Origin: Planctomycetota bacterium
Lineage (GTDB): Bacteria > Planctomycetota > UBA1135 > GCA-002686595
Direction of reading: 5' to 3'
Assembly: GCA_028823345.1 (NCBI GenBank)
Contig: JAPKBR010000017.1
Coordinates: forward strand, 1 to 64,000
DNA: 64,000 nt
In this document: positions 55,337 to 64,000 of the stretch, in pieces
How positions within the stretch are numbered: the first letter of the stretch is position 1
Layout: each line of letters begins with the position of its first letter
Translations under genes and position numbers: made by a program
The notes under the pieces: generated by a model
Told to the model about the DNA's origin: nothing
The model's database searches: none
Seen by the model: the letters and a program-made list of their open reading frames with translations, nothing else

Positions 55337-56485
55337 ATGAACCCCGACGAGCTCCTGCGCCTCATCGATGTCCTTCAAATCCAGAAGGACGTCTCCAAGG
55401 AGGCAATCTTCCTCGCCCTTGAGGACGCCCTAGCCCAGGGTGTTCGCAAGCGTCTTGGCATGGGTGAAGACTTGACCGTGACCATCAACCGCACCTCCGC
55501 CCAGGTCACCGTCGAGGACGAAGAAGGCGAGATCGAGATCGAGATGGCAGAGCTCGGACGAATCGCAGCCCAAGCAGTCAAGCAGGGCTTCTTCCAACGA
55601 CTGCGCGAAGCCGAGCGGGACACGCTCTACGAAGAGTACGAAAACCGCGTGGGCACCCTCATCAATGGACAAGTCCAGCGCTATGAAGGTCAAGACCTAG
55701 TCGTCAACCTCGGACGCACCGAAGCCTACCTTTCACGGGAAGACCGAGTGCGCAGCGAAACCTTCGCGCCAGGTGACCGCATCCGCGGCATCGTGGTCGA
55801 AGTGCGCAAGGACGGCAGCCGTGTCCGCATCCAACTTTCGCGGACGCACCCCGATTTGGTCCGCCGACTCTTCGAACTTGAAGTTCCCGAAGTCGCCGAC
55901 AACATTATCGAGATCAAACGAGTGGTGCGCGAGCCCGGCTATCGCACCAAGATGGCGGTCACCTCCATCGACCCCAAGATTGACAGCATCGGCGCCTGCG
56001 TCGGTGTGCGCGGCTCACGCATCAAGGCAGTGATCGACGAACTGCGCGGTGAGCGCATCGACATCATCCGCTGGAGCGATTCCCTCGAGACCCTGATCAT
56101 GAACGGTCTCAAGCCCGCCTCGATTCACCTGGACAACATCTACCCGGACGAGGAACGCCACGCGGCAATCGTCCTGGTGGAAGAAGACCAGCAGTCCTTG
56201 GCCATTGGCAAGCGCGGACAAAACGTTCGCTTGGCCAGCAAGCTCTGCGGTTGGGACATTGACATCAAAACGCGCGACCAGTATTTCGCCTCCGCGGAAG
56301 GTGCTCCGCCCACAGAAAGTGACACCCCAGATGGTGATGGTCCAGCAACCAACGAAGCCACCGCCACTCCCTCTGGCGAGAACGCCCCCGAGTCGACCAC
56401 ACCCGACTCCCCCGCTGCCGAAGCAGCCCCTATTGAAACGCCGGCCACCGAAGTGACCACGCCCCCGAGCGAAGACGAAGCCTGA
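55337..56485 (+). CDS. nusA: Transcription termination/antitermination factor NusA
   Basis: 382 aa. The N-terminal RNA-polymerase-binding domain spans 1-105 ([10 protein letters not shown], then [16 protein letters not shown]). The S1 domain is about 106-170 ([20 protein letters not shown]). KH1 has [10 protein letters not shown] at 223-232 and KH2 has [15 protein letters not shown] at 289-303, both with the GxxG loop. The last 65 residues are a disordered Pro/Thr/Glu/Ala tail instead of the acidic repeats of E. coli NusA. It pauses and modulates RNA polymerase. It heads the conserved nusA-infB-rbfA order, but the usual rimP before it is absent, replaced by a divergent activator gene. Confidence 0.97.
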   Translation: MNPDELLRLIDVLQIQKDVSKEAIFLALEDALAQGVRKRLGMGEDLTVTINRTSAQVTVEDEEGEIEIEMAELGRIAAQAVKQGFFQRLREAERDTLYEEYENRVGTLINGQVQRYEGQDLVVNLGRTEAYLSREDRVRSETFAPGDRIRGIVVEVRKDGSRVRIQLSRTHPDLVRRLFELEVPEVADNIIEIKRVVREPGYRTKMAVTSIDPKIDSIGACVGVRGSRIKAVIDELRGERIDIIRWSDSLETLIMNGLKPASIHLDNIYPDEERHAAIVLVEEDQQSLAIGKRGQNVRLASKLCGWDIDIKTRDQYFASAEGAPPTESDTPDGDGPATNEATATPSGENAPESTTPDSPAAEAAPIETPATEVTTPPSEDEA

Positions 56486-56527
56486 AACCGCGCCCTGCGC
56501 ATTAGCCCTACCTAGCCCCCCCTCCAG

Positions 56528-59287
56528 TTGAGCGCCAAGATCCGCATTCACGAACTCGCAAAATCCTACGGCATGCCCGGTAAGGACTTAGCCACCAAGC
56601 TACGCGAGAACGGCTTTATCCAAGCCAAGTCCCACATGTCCGCACTCGACCCCATCGAGTTGCTACAAGCCAAAGGATTGCTTGCCGCAGTCGGTATCAA
56701 CGAACCCGGTGCAGCCGCTGTCTCCAGCGCAACCGCTGTGAGTTCCCCGAGTAGCGCAGCACCCCTCTTCCGTCGCAAGAAGAAGAAGGGCGTCCCCGCA
56801 GCTCCGGCCGTTGAAGCCCCAAGCCCTGAAGCGGCTGAACCTGCCCCTGAAGCAACGGCCGCCCCCGCTCCTGAAGCAACGGCCGCCCCTGCTCCTGAAG
56901 CAACGGCCGCGCCTGTTGCTGAAGTACAGGTGGATGCCACCCCGGAGGCAACGGTAACGCCGACTCCCAAGCCCGCAGCCCAGCCCACCCTCACGGCAGA
57001 TCCGGCCCCGGAACCCACCCCTGCCTCGACTCCGGCCCCCGCAGCTCCCGAAGCCGACCCAGCATCCAGCTGGACTCCGCCCGAAGCCGGGACCGCCCAG
57101 GCTCCAACCCCGGCGGCGTTCGTTGAGACCACCGCTGACGAAGCACCCGTGGTAAGTGCCCCAGCACCCGATGTTTCGGACAAGCGTAAGCCCCGAGGCA
57201 AAATTGTCGGTCGCATCGACCCGGCAACCCTCGCGGCCCAAGCGCAACCCCAGAACAAACGCCAGGGCCGACGCCTCATAAACCGAGACGATGCCACCCC
57301 CAATGTGCGTCCGACCTTCGGGCGTGGCAAAGCCGGCCCCGGTCAGGCCACTGGTCCCCGCGGCGGCATGACTGCCACCCAGCTGCGCGAGCGCGAGCAG
57401 GGTCGATTCTTGCGTCGCAACCGCCAATCCGGAGTCCAAGGGCAACGCCGTACTGGTGGCCGAGGCCGTCCGTCACTGGTGACCGATTCTCCCTTGGCAG
57501 GCGAAACCGTCTCCATCGAGACGCCGATCAACATGACCAAGCTTGCTGAAACGCTCAAGCTCAAGGCAGCGGTCGTGCAGAAGATGGCCATGCAAAAGCA
57601 GTATGGAATGTTCACCCTGAACTCCCCCATCGACGAGGACACAGCAACCTTGCTGGCCACCGAGTTTGAGGTGGAGCTCACCGTCCAACACGAAGTCTCC
57701 GCCGAGCAAGCCCACCTCGCGGAAATCGAATCCATGCGCTCCGGCCTAGAAGAGGGTGAGTTAGTCAACCGCCCCCCCACCTTGGCCTTCCTGGGCCATG
57801 TGGACCATGGCAAGACCACGTTGGTGGACAAGATCCGTTCCACCAAGGTGGCCGACGGAGAAGCCGGTGGCATCACCCAGCACATCGGTGCTTACCAGGT
57901 CACGACTTCCCAGAATCACACCCTGACCATCGTCGATACCCCGGGGCACCAGGCCTTCAGTTCCATGCGCGCCCGCGGCGCGCAAGCAGTGGACGTGGTT
58001 GTGTTGGTGGTTGCCGGTGACGATGGGGTTAAGCCCAGTACCGAAGAGGCCGTGGCCCATGCCAGGGCAGCGAACACTCCGATCATCGTAGCCGTCAACA
58101 AGGTGGACAAGCCCGAGTTCGACTTCAACCGGACTGTGCAGCAGCTGATGAAGTTCGAGCTCACCCCCGAGGAGTACGGTGGACAAACCGCCTACTTCAA
58201 GACCAGCGGTATAACTGGCGATGGCATCGAAGAGTTGCTCGACCACGCCTTCCTGATGGCTGAGGCGGAACTGGGACTTAAGGCCCACCAGACTGGCCCC
58301 GCCAGCGGCGTGGTACTCGAAGCCGAAGTCCAACAGGGTCGCGGCATCGTCGCGCACCTCTTGGTTCAAGACGGCACTCTCAACAAGGGCGATGTGATCT
58401 TGGCGGGCGAGGGCTACGGCAAGGTCAAGTCGCTCTCCAACGACCTTGGCAAGCAAATCAAATGCGCTGGACCGAGCACCCCGGTGGCGGTCACTGGTCT
58501 CGATGCCTTGCCCGGAGTCGGCGATCGATTCCACATGATCGAATCCCTGTCCAAGGCCAAGGAAATCGCCCAAGAACGGACGCGTCGCAACCGTGTGGCC
58601 TTCCTCGCAGCCAGTATCGGTCCCAATCCTGAATTGGAAGCGATCCTGGGCAAGGAACCCCTGCTGGAAAAGACCAACATCAATCTGATCGTGCGCGCCG
58701 ATGTGCAGGGTTCAGTGGAAGTCATCCGGCACGAGCTGGCGAAACTCGACCACGAAGAAGTGGCGGTCAAGTTGGTGCACGCAGGCGTGGGTCAAATCAC
58801 CGAGAGCGACGTGGATTTGGCGGAAGCCTCGGGTGCAACCTTGGTGGCCTTCCACACGGGCATCCCGGGTAAGATCCGCAAGGACGCGGAACGCCGCAAG
58901 CTCACCGTGCGTCGTTACGACGTGATCTACGAGCTGCTCGACCAACTGCGCGACCTGATGGAAGGTTCCCTCTCTCCGGAAATCCGGGAAGAAGTGGTGG
59001 CCCACGCAGAGGTCAAAGCCCTCTTCAAGTCTTCCAAGATCGGCATCATCGCCGGTTGCGGCGTCACGGACGGAACCCTCAAGCGCATCCACAAGGTGCG
59101 CGCCTTACGAGATGGCGCGGTGGTCCACACCGGCTCTATCGAGTCTCTACGCCGCGAGAAAGACGACGCCCGAGAAGTCCGCGAAGGCTTCGACTGCGGC
59201 ATCGTGCTCGCCAACTTCAGTGATCTACGCGAAGGCGATGTGATCGAGGCCTTTATCCTCAAGGAGATCAAGCGGACCCTCGCTTGA
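56528..59287 (+). CDS. infB: Translation initiation factor IF-2
   Basis: 919 aa from TTG 56528, the only start that keeps the N-terminal IF2N domain (KIRIHELAKSYGMPGKDLAT). A long Ala/Pro/Glu linker with tandem repeats occupies about 65-215, then a basic Gly/Arg region. A second IF2N-like segment occurs near 337-372. The GTPase domain has G1 GHVDHGKTT at about 422-430, G2 in GGITQHIGAY, G3 DTPGHQAF and G4 NKVDKPEF. Domains II, III (AFLAASIGPN) and IV follow, ending FILKEIKRTLA. It brings fMet-tRNA to the ribosome. The initiator tRNA gene is also in this window. Confidence 0.98.
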   Translation: MSAKIRIHELAKSYGMPGKDLATKLRENGFIQAKSHMSALDPIELLQAKGLLAAVGINEPGAAAVSSATAVSSPSSAAPLFRRKKKKGVPAAPAVEAPSPEAAEPAPEATAAPAPEATAAPAPEATAAPVAEVQVDATPEATVTPTPKPAAQPTLTADPAPEPTPASTPAPAAPEADPASSWTPPEAGTAQAPTPAAFVETTADEAPVVSAPAPDVSDKRKPRGKIVGRIDPATLAAQAQPQNKRQGRRLINRDDATPNVRPTFGRGKAGPGQATGPRGGMTATQLREREQGRFLRRNRQSGVQGQRRTGGRGRPSLVTDSPLAGETVSIETPINMTKLAETLKLKAAVVQKMAMQKQYGMFTLNSPIDEDTATLLATEFEVELTVQHEVSAEQAHLAEIESMRSGLEEGELVNRPPTLAFLGHVDHGKTTLVDKIRSTKVADGEAGGITQHIGAYQVTTSQNHTLTIVDTPGHQAFSSMRARGAQAVDVVVLVVAGDDGVKPSTEEAVAHARAANTPIIVAVNKVDKPEFDFNRTVQQLMKFELTPEEYGGQTAYFKTSGITGDGIEELLDHAFLMAEAELGLKAHQTGPASGVVLEAEVQQGRGIVAHLLVQDGTLNKGDVILAGEGYGKVKSLSNDLGKQIKCAGPSTPVAVTGLDALPGVGDRFHMIESLSKAKEIAQERTRRNRVAFLAASIGPNPELEAILGKEPLLEKTNINLIVRADVQGSVEVIRHELAKLDHEEVAVKLVHAGVGQITESDVDLAEASGATLVAFHTGIPGKIRKDAERRKLTVRRYDVIYELLDQLRDLMEGSLSPEIREEVVAHAEVKALFKSSKIGIIAGCGVTDGTLKRIHKVRALRDGAVVHTGSIESLRREKDDAREVREGFDCGIVLANFSDLREGDVIEAFILKEIKRTLA
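56846..56917 (+). repeat. Three tandem 24-bp repeats in infB
   Basis: Units at 56846-56869, 56870-56893 and 56894-56917 encode PEATAAPA (the third PEATAAPV). They differ at only a few bases. They lie in the disordered linker of IF-2 and are likely to vary in number between strains. Confidence 0.9.
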
Positions 59288-59311
59288 TCCCTACAGCGAC
59301 TCCAATATCCC

Positions 59312-59767
59312 ATGGCCAATCCGAGGACCATTGCGCGCATCGAGGGCGCGATCAAGCGGCGTATTGCCCACTGTCTGCAGTTCGAGGTTGCTGACCCGCG
59401 CGCTGGTTTCGTCACGATTATCGACGCCCAGTTGACCCCCGACTTGGCCAAGGTCACCGTGCGCTGGAGCGTGCTCGACCCCAAGACGGAAAAAGGCCGG
59501 GTGATGCACATGCTAGATCACGCCCGAGGTTTTGTTCAGCGCAAGATGGGTCGCGTACTCACCATGCGCCGCATGCCACACCTCGAATGGAAGTACGATG
59601 ACTCCTCAGCGGAAGCCGCACGCCTCGATCAGGTCATCCGTCATGCCCTGGACCGGGACGCAGCTGTTCGGGGAAGCGCCTTGCCGCCCGAAGAGCCCGA
59701 CTCCCCAGAGCCCAACCTCAACGACCCTAGCAGTCACTCGCCGCCCGCCGAAAGCGAGCAGGAATGA
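59312..59767 (+). CDS. rbfA: Ribosome-binding factor A
   Basis: 151 aa KH-fold protein needed for 16S rRNA 5'-end maturation and 30S assembly, especially in the cold. Typical segments are IEGAIKRRIAHCLQFEVADPRAGFVTI in outline (ADPRxGFVTI), then AKVTVRWSVLDP, the HARGFVQRKMGRVLTMRRMPHLEW region (RxxPxLxF-type motif) and the DQVIRHAL end helix. A Pro/Glu-rich tail is added. It follows infB by 24 bases, the standard order. truB does not follow; a protein kinase gene starts 3 bases after the stop. Confidence 0.95.
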   Translation: MANPRTIARIEGAIKRRIAHCLQFEVADPRAGFVTIIDAQLTPDLAKVTVRWSVLDPKTEKGRVMHMLDHARGFVQRKMGRVLTMRRMPHLEWKYDDSSAEAARLDQVIRHALDRDAAVRGSALPPEEPDSPEPNLNDPSSHSPPAESEQE

Positions 59768-59770
59768 ACG

Positions 59771-62700
59771 ATGCAAGGGCCGGTATTGATTGAAATCGGC
59801 TCCCTTGGAAGGGGCACCAGCGGTCAAGTTCTGCTCGCCAAGCTGCAGACTTCCCTCGGGGATTGCCCTGAAGGGACGGAGGTGGCGCAGAAACGCGCCC
59901 TCTCCCCGGCTGCAGTCCGCAGTCTAGAGCAAGAGCAGCTCGTTCTCAGTCAAGTCCAATCCCGCACCCTGCAGGTCAGCCTAGGACTCTTCAGGGATCA
60001 GCGCGGGCCCTATCTTCTGACGCGGTACATCCATGGTCCCAGCCTCCAAGAGCTCAAGGCCCGCGGTCCTCTCGATGACTTAGCCTTGCGACGTGTGGGC
60101 CAAGATTTGGGCCAGGCCCTCGCGGCCTTGCACTCGGCTGGCTGGTTGCACGGAGACCTTGCCCCGGCCAACGCTCGGCAAGATCCAGAGGGACGCACGA
60201 TCCTGTTGGACTTGGGCTTCGCCGAGCGCACGGATACCCAATCGTCCCCCCGGGGAACACCCGCCTATCTGGCTCCGGAAGAAGCCCACGGCGCTCCCAA
60301 AACTCCGGGGTCTGAGGTCTATTCCCTGGGTTTGATCCTCTGGGAACTCGCCACCGCCAAACACCCCCTGTCCCAGGATGGCCATGCCCAAAGCGTGTCT
60401 TCGGAAGCACTGGTGAGCGCGGTTCCCTGGGCCCCCAGCATGCGCAACTCGCGCCTCGCCCCGGATCTGGACGAATTGCTTGGGCAAATGCTCGACGAAG
60501 ATCCGGCCGCCCGCCCAACATCCCAAGCAGTGGTCGACTGGCTCGCAAATCCCCCTGCACCGAAGACCTGGGGAGACGACCCTTGGGCTGCCCGGGATCG
60601 CCTGCCGTTCATTGGTCATCAAAAAGAATGGATGCAGCTGCAACAAGCTTGGGAATCTGCGAGCGCGGGCCAAGGGCAATTGGTTTGGCTGCAGGCCGAG
60701 CGAGGTTTGGGCAAGACGCGCTTGATGGACGAGTTTGTACGCTCGGTGCGTCGCAGCGAGCGCCCCGCGACCTATCTAAGTGTCCGTTGCGCCCCGTCTC
60801 TTGAAGGCCGGCCCACCCATCCGATCCGCTCACTCCTGCGCCGTTGGTTAGCCCTTGACCCTCACACGCCCGCGGGCAAGCGAGAGTGGGACCTGCTTGC
60901 AGCTCATACCAAACCCCATGTGGCCGCGGACCTGGCCCAAACCCTTGACCCCAAGCGGGATTCCCCGTCCCAGGTGGAAGTAACGCTCCTGACGGATTGG
61001 CTGGTGCGCAGTGCCCAGCAAGGCCCCATGGTGGTGCTCGTTGACGAATTAGAATTAGCAGGGGAAGCAACCCTGACGGTAGCGGCTCGTTTGATCGAAG
61101 CCCTGCCGACCTTGCCTCTGCTGTTGGTCTTGGGAGTCCGCAGCTCAGCAAGAAAGCGAAGCCGTGCCATCGTTTCTTTGGGCGAGCGTGCCCAGTCTTC
61201 GATCCAGGTGAACCTCGCGCCCCTGAATCAGGAAGACATGAAAGAGCTGGTGGATCAAATGTTCGCCGGCACCGTCGCCGCGGACCGTTTGGCCCGGGCC
61301 TTGAACGAACGCACCCTGGGCAGACCCGCGCGCCTCGACGCTCTCTTCAAACGAGCTCTCGACCTGGATCTGATGCGCATTCATCCCGGCGGTGGATTGG
61401 AGCTCGTGGCGGCCGCGGAGGACCTACCCCACATGGAAGGCCGGGTTCCTGATCTAAAAGCGCGCTTGACCTCCATGCCGCCCAAACTCCGGGTGTGGTT
61501 GGAGAAAATTGCGGTGGACGGTCTTATCGCGCGCCCCGAACGATTAAGCAGTGATGCGAGTTCGGAGGAAGTCAGCCAAGCCATCGCGAGCCTCCTGCAA
61601 GAGGATTGGCTGGAGTTGGGTCCCGAGGGCCCTGCCTTTCCCAGTCGCACGGTGCGTGACGGAATCCTAGAGGCGATCCCCGCCGAACAACGCCGACAGT
61701 TGCACGCTGCTGCTGCGGTGGCGCTTGCCCAGGAAACAGGATCAGGCAGGGCCTTCGAGAGAGCTTTTCACCTCAAAGCTGCGGGGCTTTGGGAGGATCT
61801 GCTGCAACTGGTTCTTGAGTTGCTCCCCGCTACCCAAGCATTAGGGCACCTGGCCCGGGTCCTGGTACTGGTGGACTGGGCCCTGGAAAGCATCGCCCAG
61901 AGCAAGGGGGATGGTGACTCCCGCCTAATCACTGGGGACTCGATCTCGGTCCAACAGGCCCTTGTATTGCATGGGGCCGCCGCCGATGCAGCGGGTGCGT
62001 TGGGCCGTCGCCCTATCGAGAGCAAACACCTCAATGCCCTTGTGGAACTCCCCTTCGATAGCGAAAGACATCCCGCCGAGATGGCACGGGTCTTCCTGCT
62101 GCACGGGCACGCGGCGGCGGACACGGGACGCGCAGGTCTCGCCCGTGGATACCTGCGCAATGCAGCGCGCCTCGGGCGCAAGGGCAAGCAACCAGACTTG
62201 GCAGCAGAAGCCCTGCGACGTTGGGCCGAAATCGAATTGGCGACGGGCAACCCCGAGCAAGCCCGGGATTTGGCCCGCAAGAGTCGCTCCAAAGCGCGCT
62301 CTCCCCTTGTGGGATTAACCGCCCAGTTGATCAAGGGCTCGATCGCCCTGCTTGAGGATCGCGCCACCCGAGCGAGGGCCCACGCCCAAGCGGTTCTCAA
62401 ACAGAGCAAGGACTCCGAGCACTCCGCGATTCGGACCGAGGTGCGCGCTCGTGCCTGGATTCTGGAAGCCCGCTGCGCCTCGGCCATGGGTGATCCCGAG
62501 GCAGCCCAGCCCCGACTTCGCCGAGCCCTCGAGGCAGCCGCACAGGTGGGCCAACGTAGCTTAGAGGCAGAAGCGAGGGCGCGGCTGGGTCGTGTGTTGA
62601 TTGACCTGGGCCAAACCCAAGCCGCAGAGCAAGAGTTGCGCGAAGGCCAATTGTTGGCCCAAGAAATCCGCATGGGTCAGGGCGAGGTTTTGGCGCGGCT

Positions 62701-63163
62701 CTTTCTTGGAACCCTTTTGATGGACCAAGATCGCCGTCAGGGTGCGGACTTGATTCAACTGGGGCTTCAGCGTGCCCGGGACTTGGGACTGGTACGAGCC
62801 GAGGCCTTGGCAGGAGCTATTTGGGCCCGAGTCTTGCGCGCCATGGGCCGTGCCCAGGAAGCAGCCGCCGCTGCGGAGACCGCACTCCAGGGACTCGACC
62901 GGGTGGGTGCCGAACTCTGCGACCGCATCGTGATCGTCAGCACCCAGCGACTCATTTGTGACCCCAACATCGAAAGGGCGCACACCAAGGCCCACGCCAA
63001 AAAAATGAGCCGGCGGATCACCCGAGCCTGCCGGGAAGTCCCGCGAGGTCCAGAATCCGAGCGAATGAAGGCGGGTTTTGAGTCCCTGGAACGTGCTGCC
63101 CTCAGTCCCGATGGTCCGCTCTACCCCCGCCGCGGCCGGGGAGACCACGGGCAGGCCCTGTAG
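59771..63163 (+). CDS. Ser/Thr protein kinase with AAA-type ATPase and TPR-like regions
   Basis: 1130 aa. A kinase domain occupies 1-260: glycine loop GRGTSG at 13-18, Lys-41 (AQKRAL), catalytic loop HGDLAPAN at 127-134 with Asp-129, DLG at 147-149 in place of DFG, and GTPAYLAPE at 162-170. The HGD form makes it a non-RD kinase. An ATPase follows, with Walker A AERGLGKTR at 309-317 and Walker B VVLVDELE at 421-428. From about 640 on are helical TPR-like repeats (AEALRRWAEIELATGNPEQA). The layout recalls PknK and other kinase-STAND regulators. It starts three bases after rbfA, an unusual place. No transmembrane helix is seen, so it is probably cytoplasmic. Confidence 0.88.
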   Translation: MQGPVLIEIGSLGRGTSGQVLLAKLQTSLGDCPEGTEVAQKRALSPAAVRSLEQEQLVLSQVQSRTLQVSLGLFRDQRGPYLLTRYIHGPSLQELKARGPLDDLALRRVGQDLGQALAALHSAGWLHGDLAPANARQDPEGRTILLDLGFAERTDTQSSPRGTPAYLAPEEAHGAPKTPGSEVYSLGLILWELATAKHPLSQDGHAQSVSSEALVSAVPWAPSMRNSRLAPDLDELLGQMLDEDPAARPTSQAVVDWLANPPAPKTWGDDPWAARDRLPFIGHQKEWMQLQQAWESASAGQGQLVWLQAERGLGKTRLMDEFVRSVRRSERPATYLSVRCAPSLEGRPTHPIRSLLRRWLALDPHTPAGKREWDLLAAHTKPHVAADLAQTLDPKRDSPSQVEVTLLTDWLVRSAQQGPMVVLVDELELAGEATLTVAARLIEALPTLPLLLVLGVRSSARKRSRAIVSLGERAQSSIQVNLAPLNQEDMKELVDQMFAGTVAADRLARALNERTLGRPARLDALFKRALDLDLMRIHPGGGLELVAAAEDLPHMEGRVPDLKARLTSMPPKLRVWLEKIAVDGLIARPERLSSDASSEEVSQAIASLLQEDWLELGPEGPAFPSRTVRDGILEAIPAEQRRQLHAAAAVALAQETGSGRAFERAFHLKAAGLWEDLLQLVLELLPATQALGHLARVLVLVDWALESIAQSKGDGDSRLITGDSISVQQALVLHGAAADAAGALGRRPIESKHLNALVELPFDSERHPAEMARVFLLHGHAAADTGRAGLARGYLRNAARLGRKGKQPDLAAEALRRWAEIELATGNPEQARDLARKSRSKARSPLVGLTAQLIKGSIALLEDRATRARAHAQAVLKQSKDSEHSAIRTEVRARAWILEARCASAMGDPEAAQPRLRRALEAAAQVGQRSLEAEARARLGRVLIDLGQTQAAEQELREGQLLAQEIRMGQGEVLARLFLGTLLMDQDRRQGADLIQLGLQRARDLGLVRAEALAGAIWARVLRAMGRAQEAAAAAETALQGLDRVGAELCDRIVIVSTQRLICDPNIERAHTKAHAKKMSRRITRACREVPRGPESERMKAGFESLERAALSPDGPLYPRRGRGDHGQAL

Positions 63164-63294
63164 CGCCCTCGCCCAAGCATGGATCGGAACGCCTCCCCCA
63201 TGGGAGGCAGCCATGTACCAGGCCAACCCCGGCACTTTCCAGAGAAGTTCCCGGTAAAACCTCACCATCCTGCCCCCATGGGCCAAATTCCTTG
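63164..63294. other. Intergenic region kinase/apbE
   Basis: About 130 bases without a gene. It leads into the apbE promoter. No T-tailed hairpin is evident after the kinase stop. Confidence 0.35.
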
Positions 63295-63323
63295 TTGATA
63301 TTGAGATGCAGTCGCAATAAGAT
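63295..63323 (+). promoter_or_regulatory. Sigma-70-type promoter of apbE
   Basis: TTGATA (63295-63300, 5 of 6) is spaced exactly 17 bases from TAAGAT (63318-63323, 4 of 6). Transcription would begin near 63330, about five bases before the first ATG of apbE, implying a leaderless message or use of a later GTG start. Confidence 0.65.
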
Positions 63324-63334
63324 ACCTGCCAACA

Positions 63335-64000
63335 ATGACCCGAACAAGCCTACATCAACCGTCTCTGCTGCCCTGCGAGCCCCTCCGGGCACCGTCCCGG
63401 GTGAGCACACCCAGGCAGAGCGCCTGGTGGAATCGACGGGGGCGCGCAGCCAGTGTGAATGGTCCCTGGATCGGGTCCGGCACATCCCAAGTGCTCGCAT
63501 GCCTCTTGGCCTCCGGCTGTGCATCGACCCCTGCCTCCCACTCTGTAGCAACCCCCGAACTGGGTCAAACCGCCCCCCCTTCTCCAGGAGTTTCCCTCGA
63601 ACGCCAGCTGGGAGTCATGGGGACGGGTCTCGACATCGTGATCTGGGCCCCAGACCGAACAGAGTGCTTGACCGCCAGCGAAGCCGCGGTGCGCGCCCTC
63701 GAAGACACGGAAGCCAGGCTTTCTACCTGGCTAGATAGCAGCGAATTCTCGGGACTCAACCGCGCACCGGTCGGAACAGAACAGACCCTCTCCCCCATGA
63801 CCCATGAGGAACTCAAGACTGCTCTGGGAATTGCTCGGGCCACGGACGGTCTTTTTGATCCCACCCTCGGGCGGCTGATCCAAGCGTGGGACTTGCGCGG
63901 AGCTGGGCGCATACCCTCGGATCGTGAGCTCCAGCAAGCCCGACGCGACAGTGGCTTCGGGGTCATTGAAATCAACGGATCGCAGGTCCGGCGCAACCGA
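63335..64000 (+). CDS. apbE: ApbE-type FAD:protein FMN transferase, lipoprotein, 3' end outside window
   Basis: 222 codons are open from ATG 63335 to the right edge with no stop, so the C-terminus is missing. A lipobox (LLASGC) occurs about 62 residues in, long for a signal peptide; GTG starts at 63401 or 63455 would shorten the leader to about 40 or 22 residues. The mature part has ApbE features: LGVMGTGLDIVIW, ALEDTEARLSTWLDSSEFSGLN, and ATDGLFDPTLGRLIQAWD in outline (TDGxFDPT). ApbE attaches FMN to Thr of exported flavoproteins such as RnfG/NqrC or flavocytochromes. The target is not in the window. Confidence 0.88.
   Translation, partial: MTRTSLHQPSLLPCEPLRAPSRVSTPRQSAWWNRRGRAASVNGPWIGSGTSQVLACLLASGCASTPASHSVATPELGQTAPPSPGVSLERQLGVMGTGLDIVIWAPDRTECLTASEAAVRALEDTEARLSTWLDSSEFSGLNRAPVGTEQTLSPMTHEELKTALGIARATDGLFDPTLGRLIQAWDLRGAGRIPSDRELQQARRDSGFGVIEINGSQVRRNR

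Noticed and set aside
55190-55378. Longer N-terminus of the sigma-54-type activator from ATG 55378
   Set aside because: It would overlap nusA by 42 bases and its sequence is the complement of the nusA start. GTG 55189 has a ribosome binding site.

Overview
The window is G+C-rich bacterial chromosome, densely packed with genes and often translationally coupled. It most likely comes from a member of the Planctomycetota. That inference rests on a fused AroD-AroE enzyme, a MoxR/DUF58/BatA/VWA gene train followed by secreted beta-propeller and alpha/alpha-toroid proteins, FG-GAP and LVIVD ('choice-of-anchor B') surface proteins, and very large secreted HEAT/TPR/PQQ proteins. No rRNA, CRISPR array, insertion sequence or prophage was seen.

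Layout. (1) 1-3000: the 5' part of an FG-GAP repeat surface protein that runs off the left edge, a small 3' gene remnant, an S41 peptidase, a degenerate initiator-tRNA copy, and an intact tRNA-fMet with a very clear terminator. (2) 3060-11937, minus strand: a tightly overlapping operon that mixes pathways in the order pssA, folK, panC, ispE, DUF2520 protein, aroDE fusion, aroK, secreted HEAT-like protein. It covers phospholipid, folate, pantothenate, isoprenoid and shikimate synthesis. (3) 12121-15840, plus strand: enolase, an FtsB/DivIC-like protein and a secreted TPR/PQQ protein. (4) 16053-35898, plus strand: a 20-kb envelope-type cluster of MoxR AAA+ ATPase, DUF58, BatA-type VWA protein, second VWA/amidotransferase-like protein, 1540-aa PQQ propeller, squalene-cyclase-fold protein, DUF4175-like membrane protein, 965-aa coiled-coil protein, two small proteins and a second squalene-cyclase-fold protein. 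Four ATGA stop/start overlaps tie most of it together, and a near-consensus promoter inside it (33607-33635) could drive the last three genes separately.

(5) 35920-43120: a minus-strand coiled-coil protein, then NHL-repeat protein, YtkA/FixH-like lipoprotein and di-heme cytochrome c peroxidase genes in a row, then an LVIVD surface protein. (6) 43153-55189, minus strand: sigma-54-type activator coupled to a TPR lipoprotein, rRNA methyltransferase, ThiS, ThiG, CPBP protease, gamma-carbonic-anhydrase-like protein, LarE, then three pilin-like proteins (PilV, PilW and PilX types). (7) 55337-63163, plus strand: nusA, infB, rbfA, then a 1130-aa Ser/Thr kinase with ATPase and TPR-like regions. (8) 63335-64000: the 5' part of an ApbE flavin transferase behind a good sigma-70-type promoter, cut by the right edge.

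The most unusual material is the MoxR-VWA-toroid cluster, whose late genes have no assignable function. Also notable are the activator with Gly in place of the Walker B Glu, and the 3' gene remnant whose last residues resemble the C-terminus of the LVIVD protein 40 kb away. Several start codons were moved downstream of the longest reading frame where overlap with a neighbour, a signal peptide or a ribosome binding site argued for it. These choices are stated per gene.
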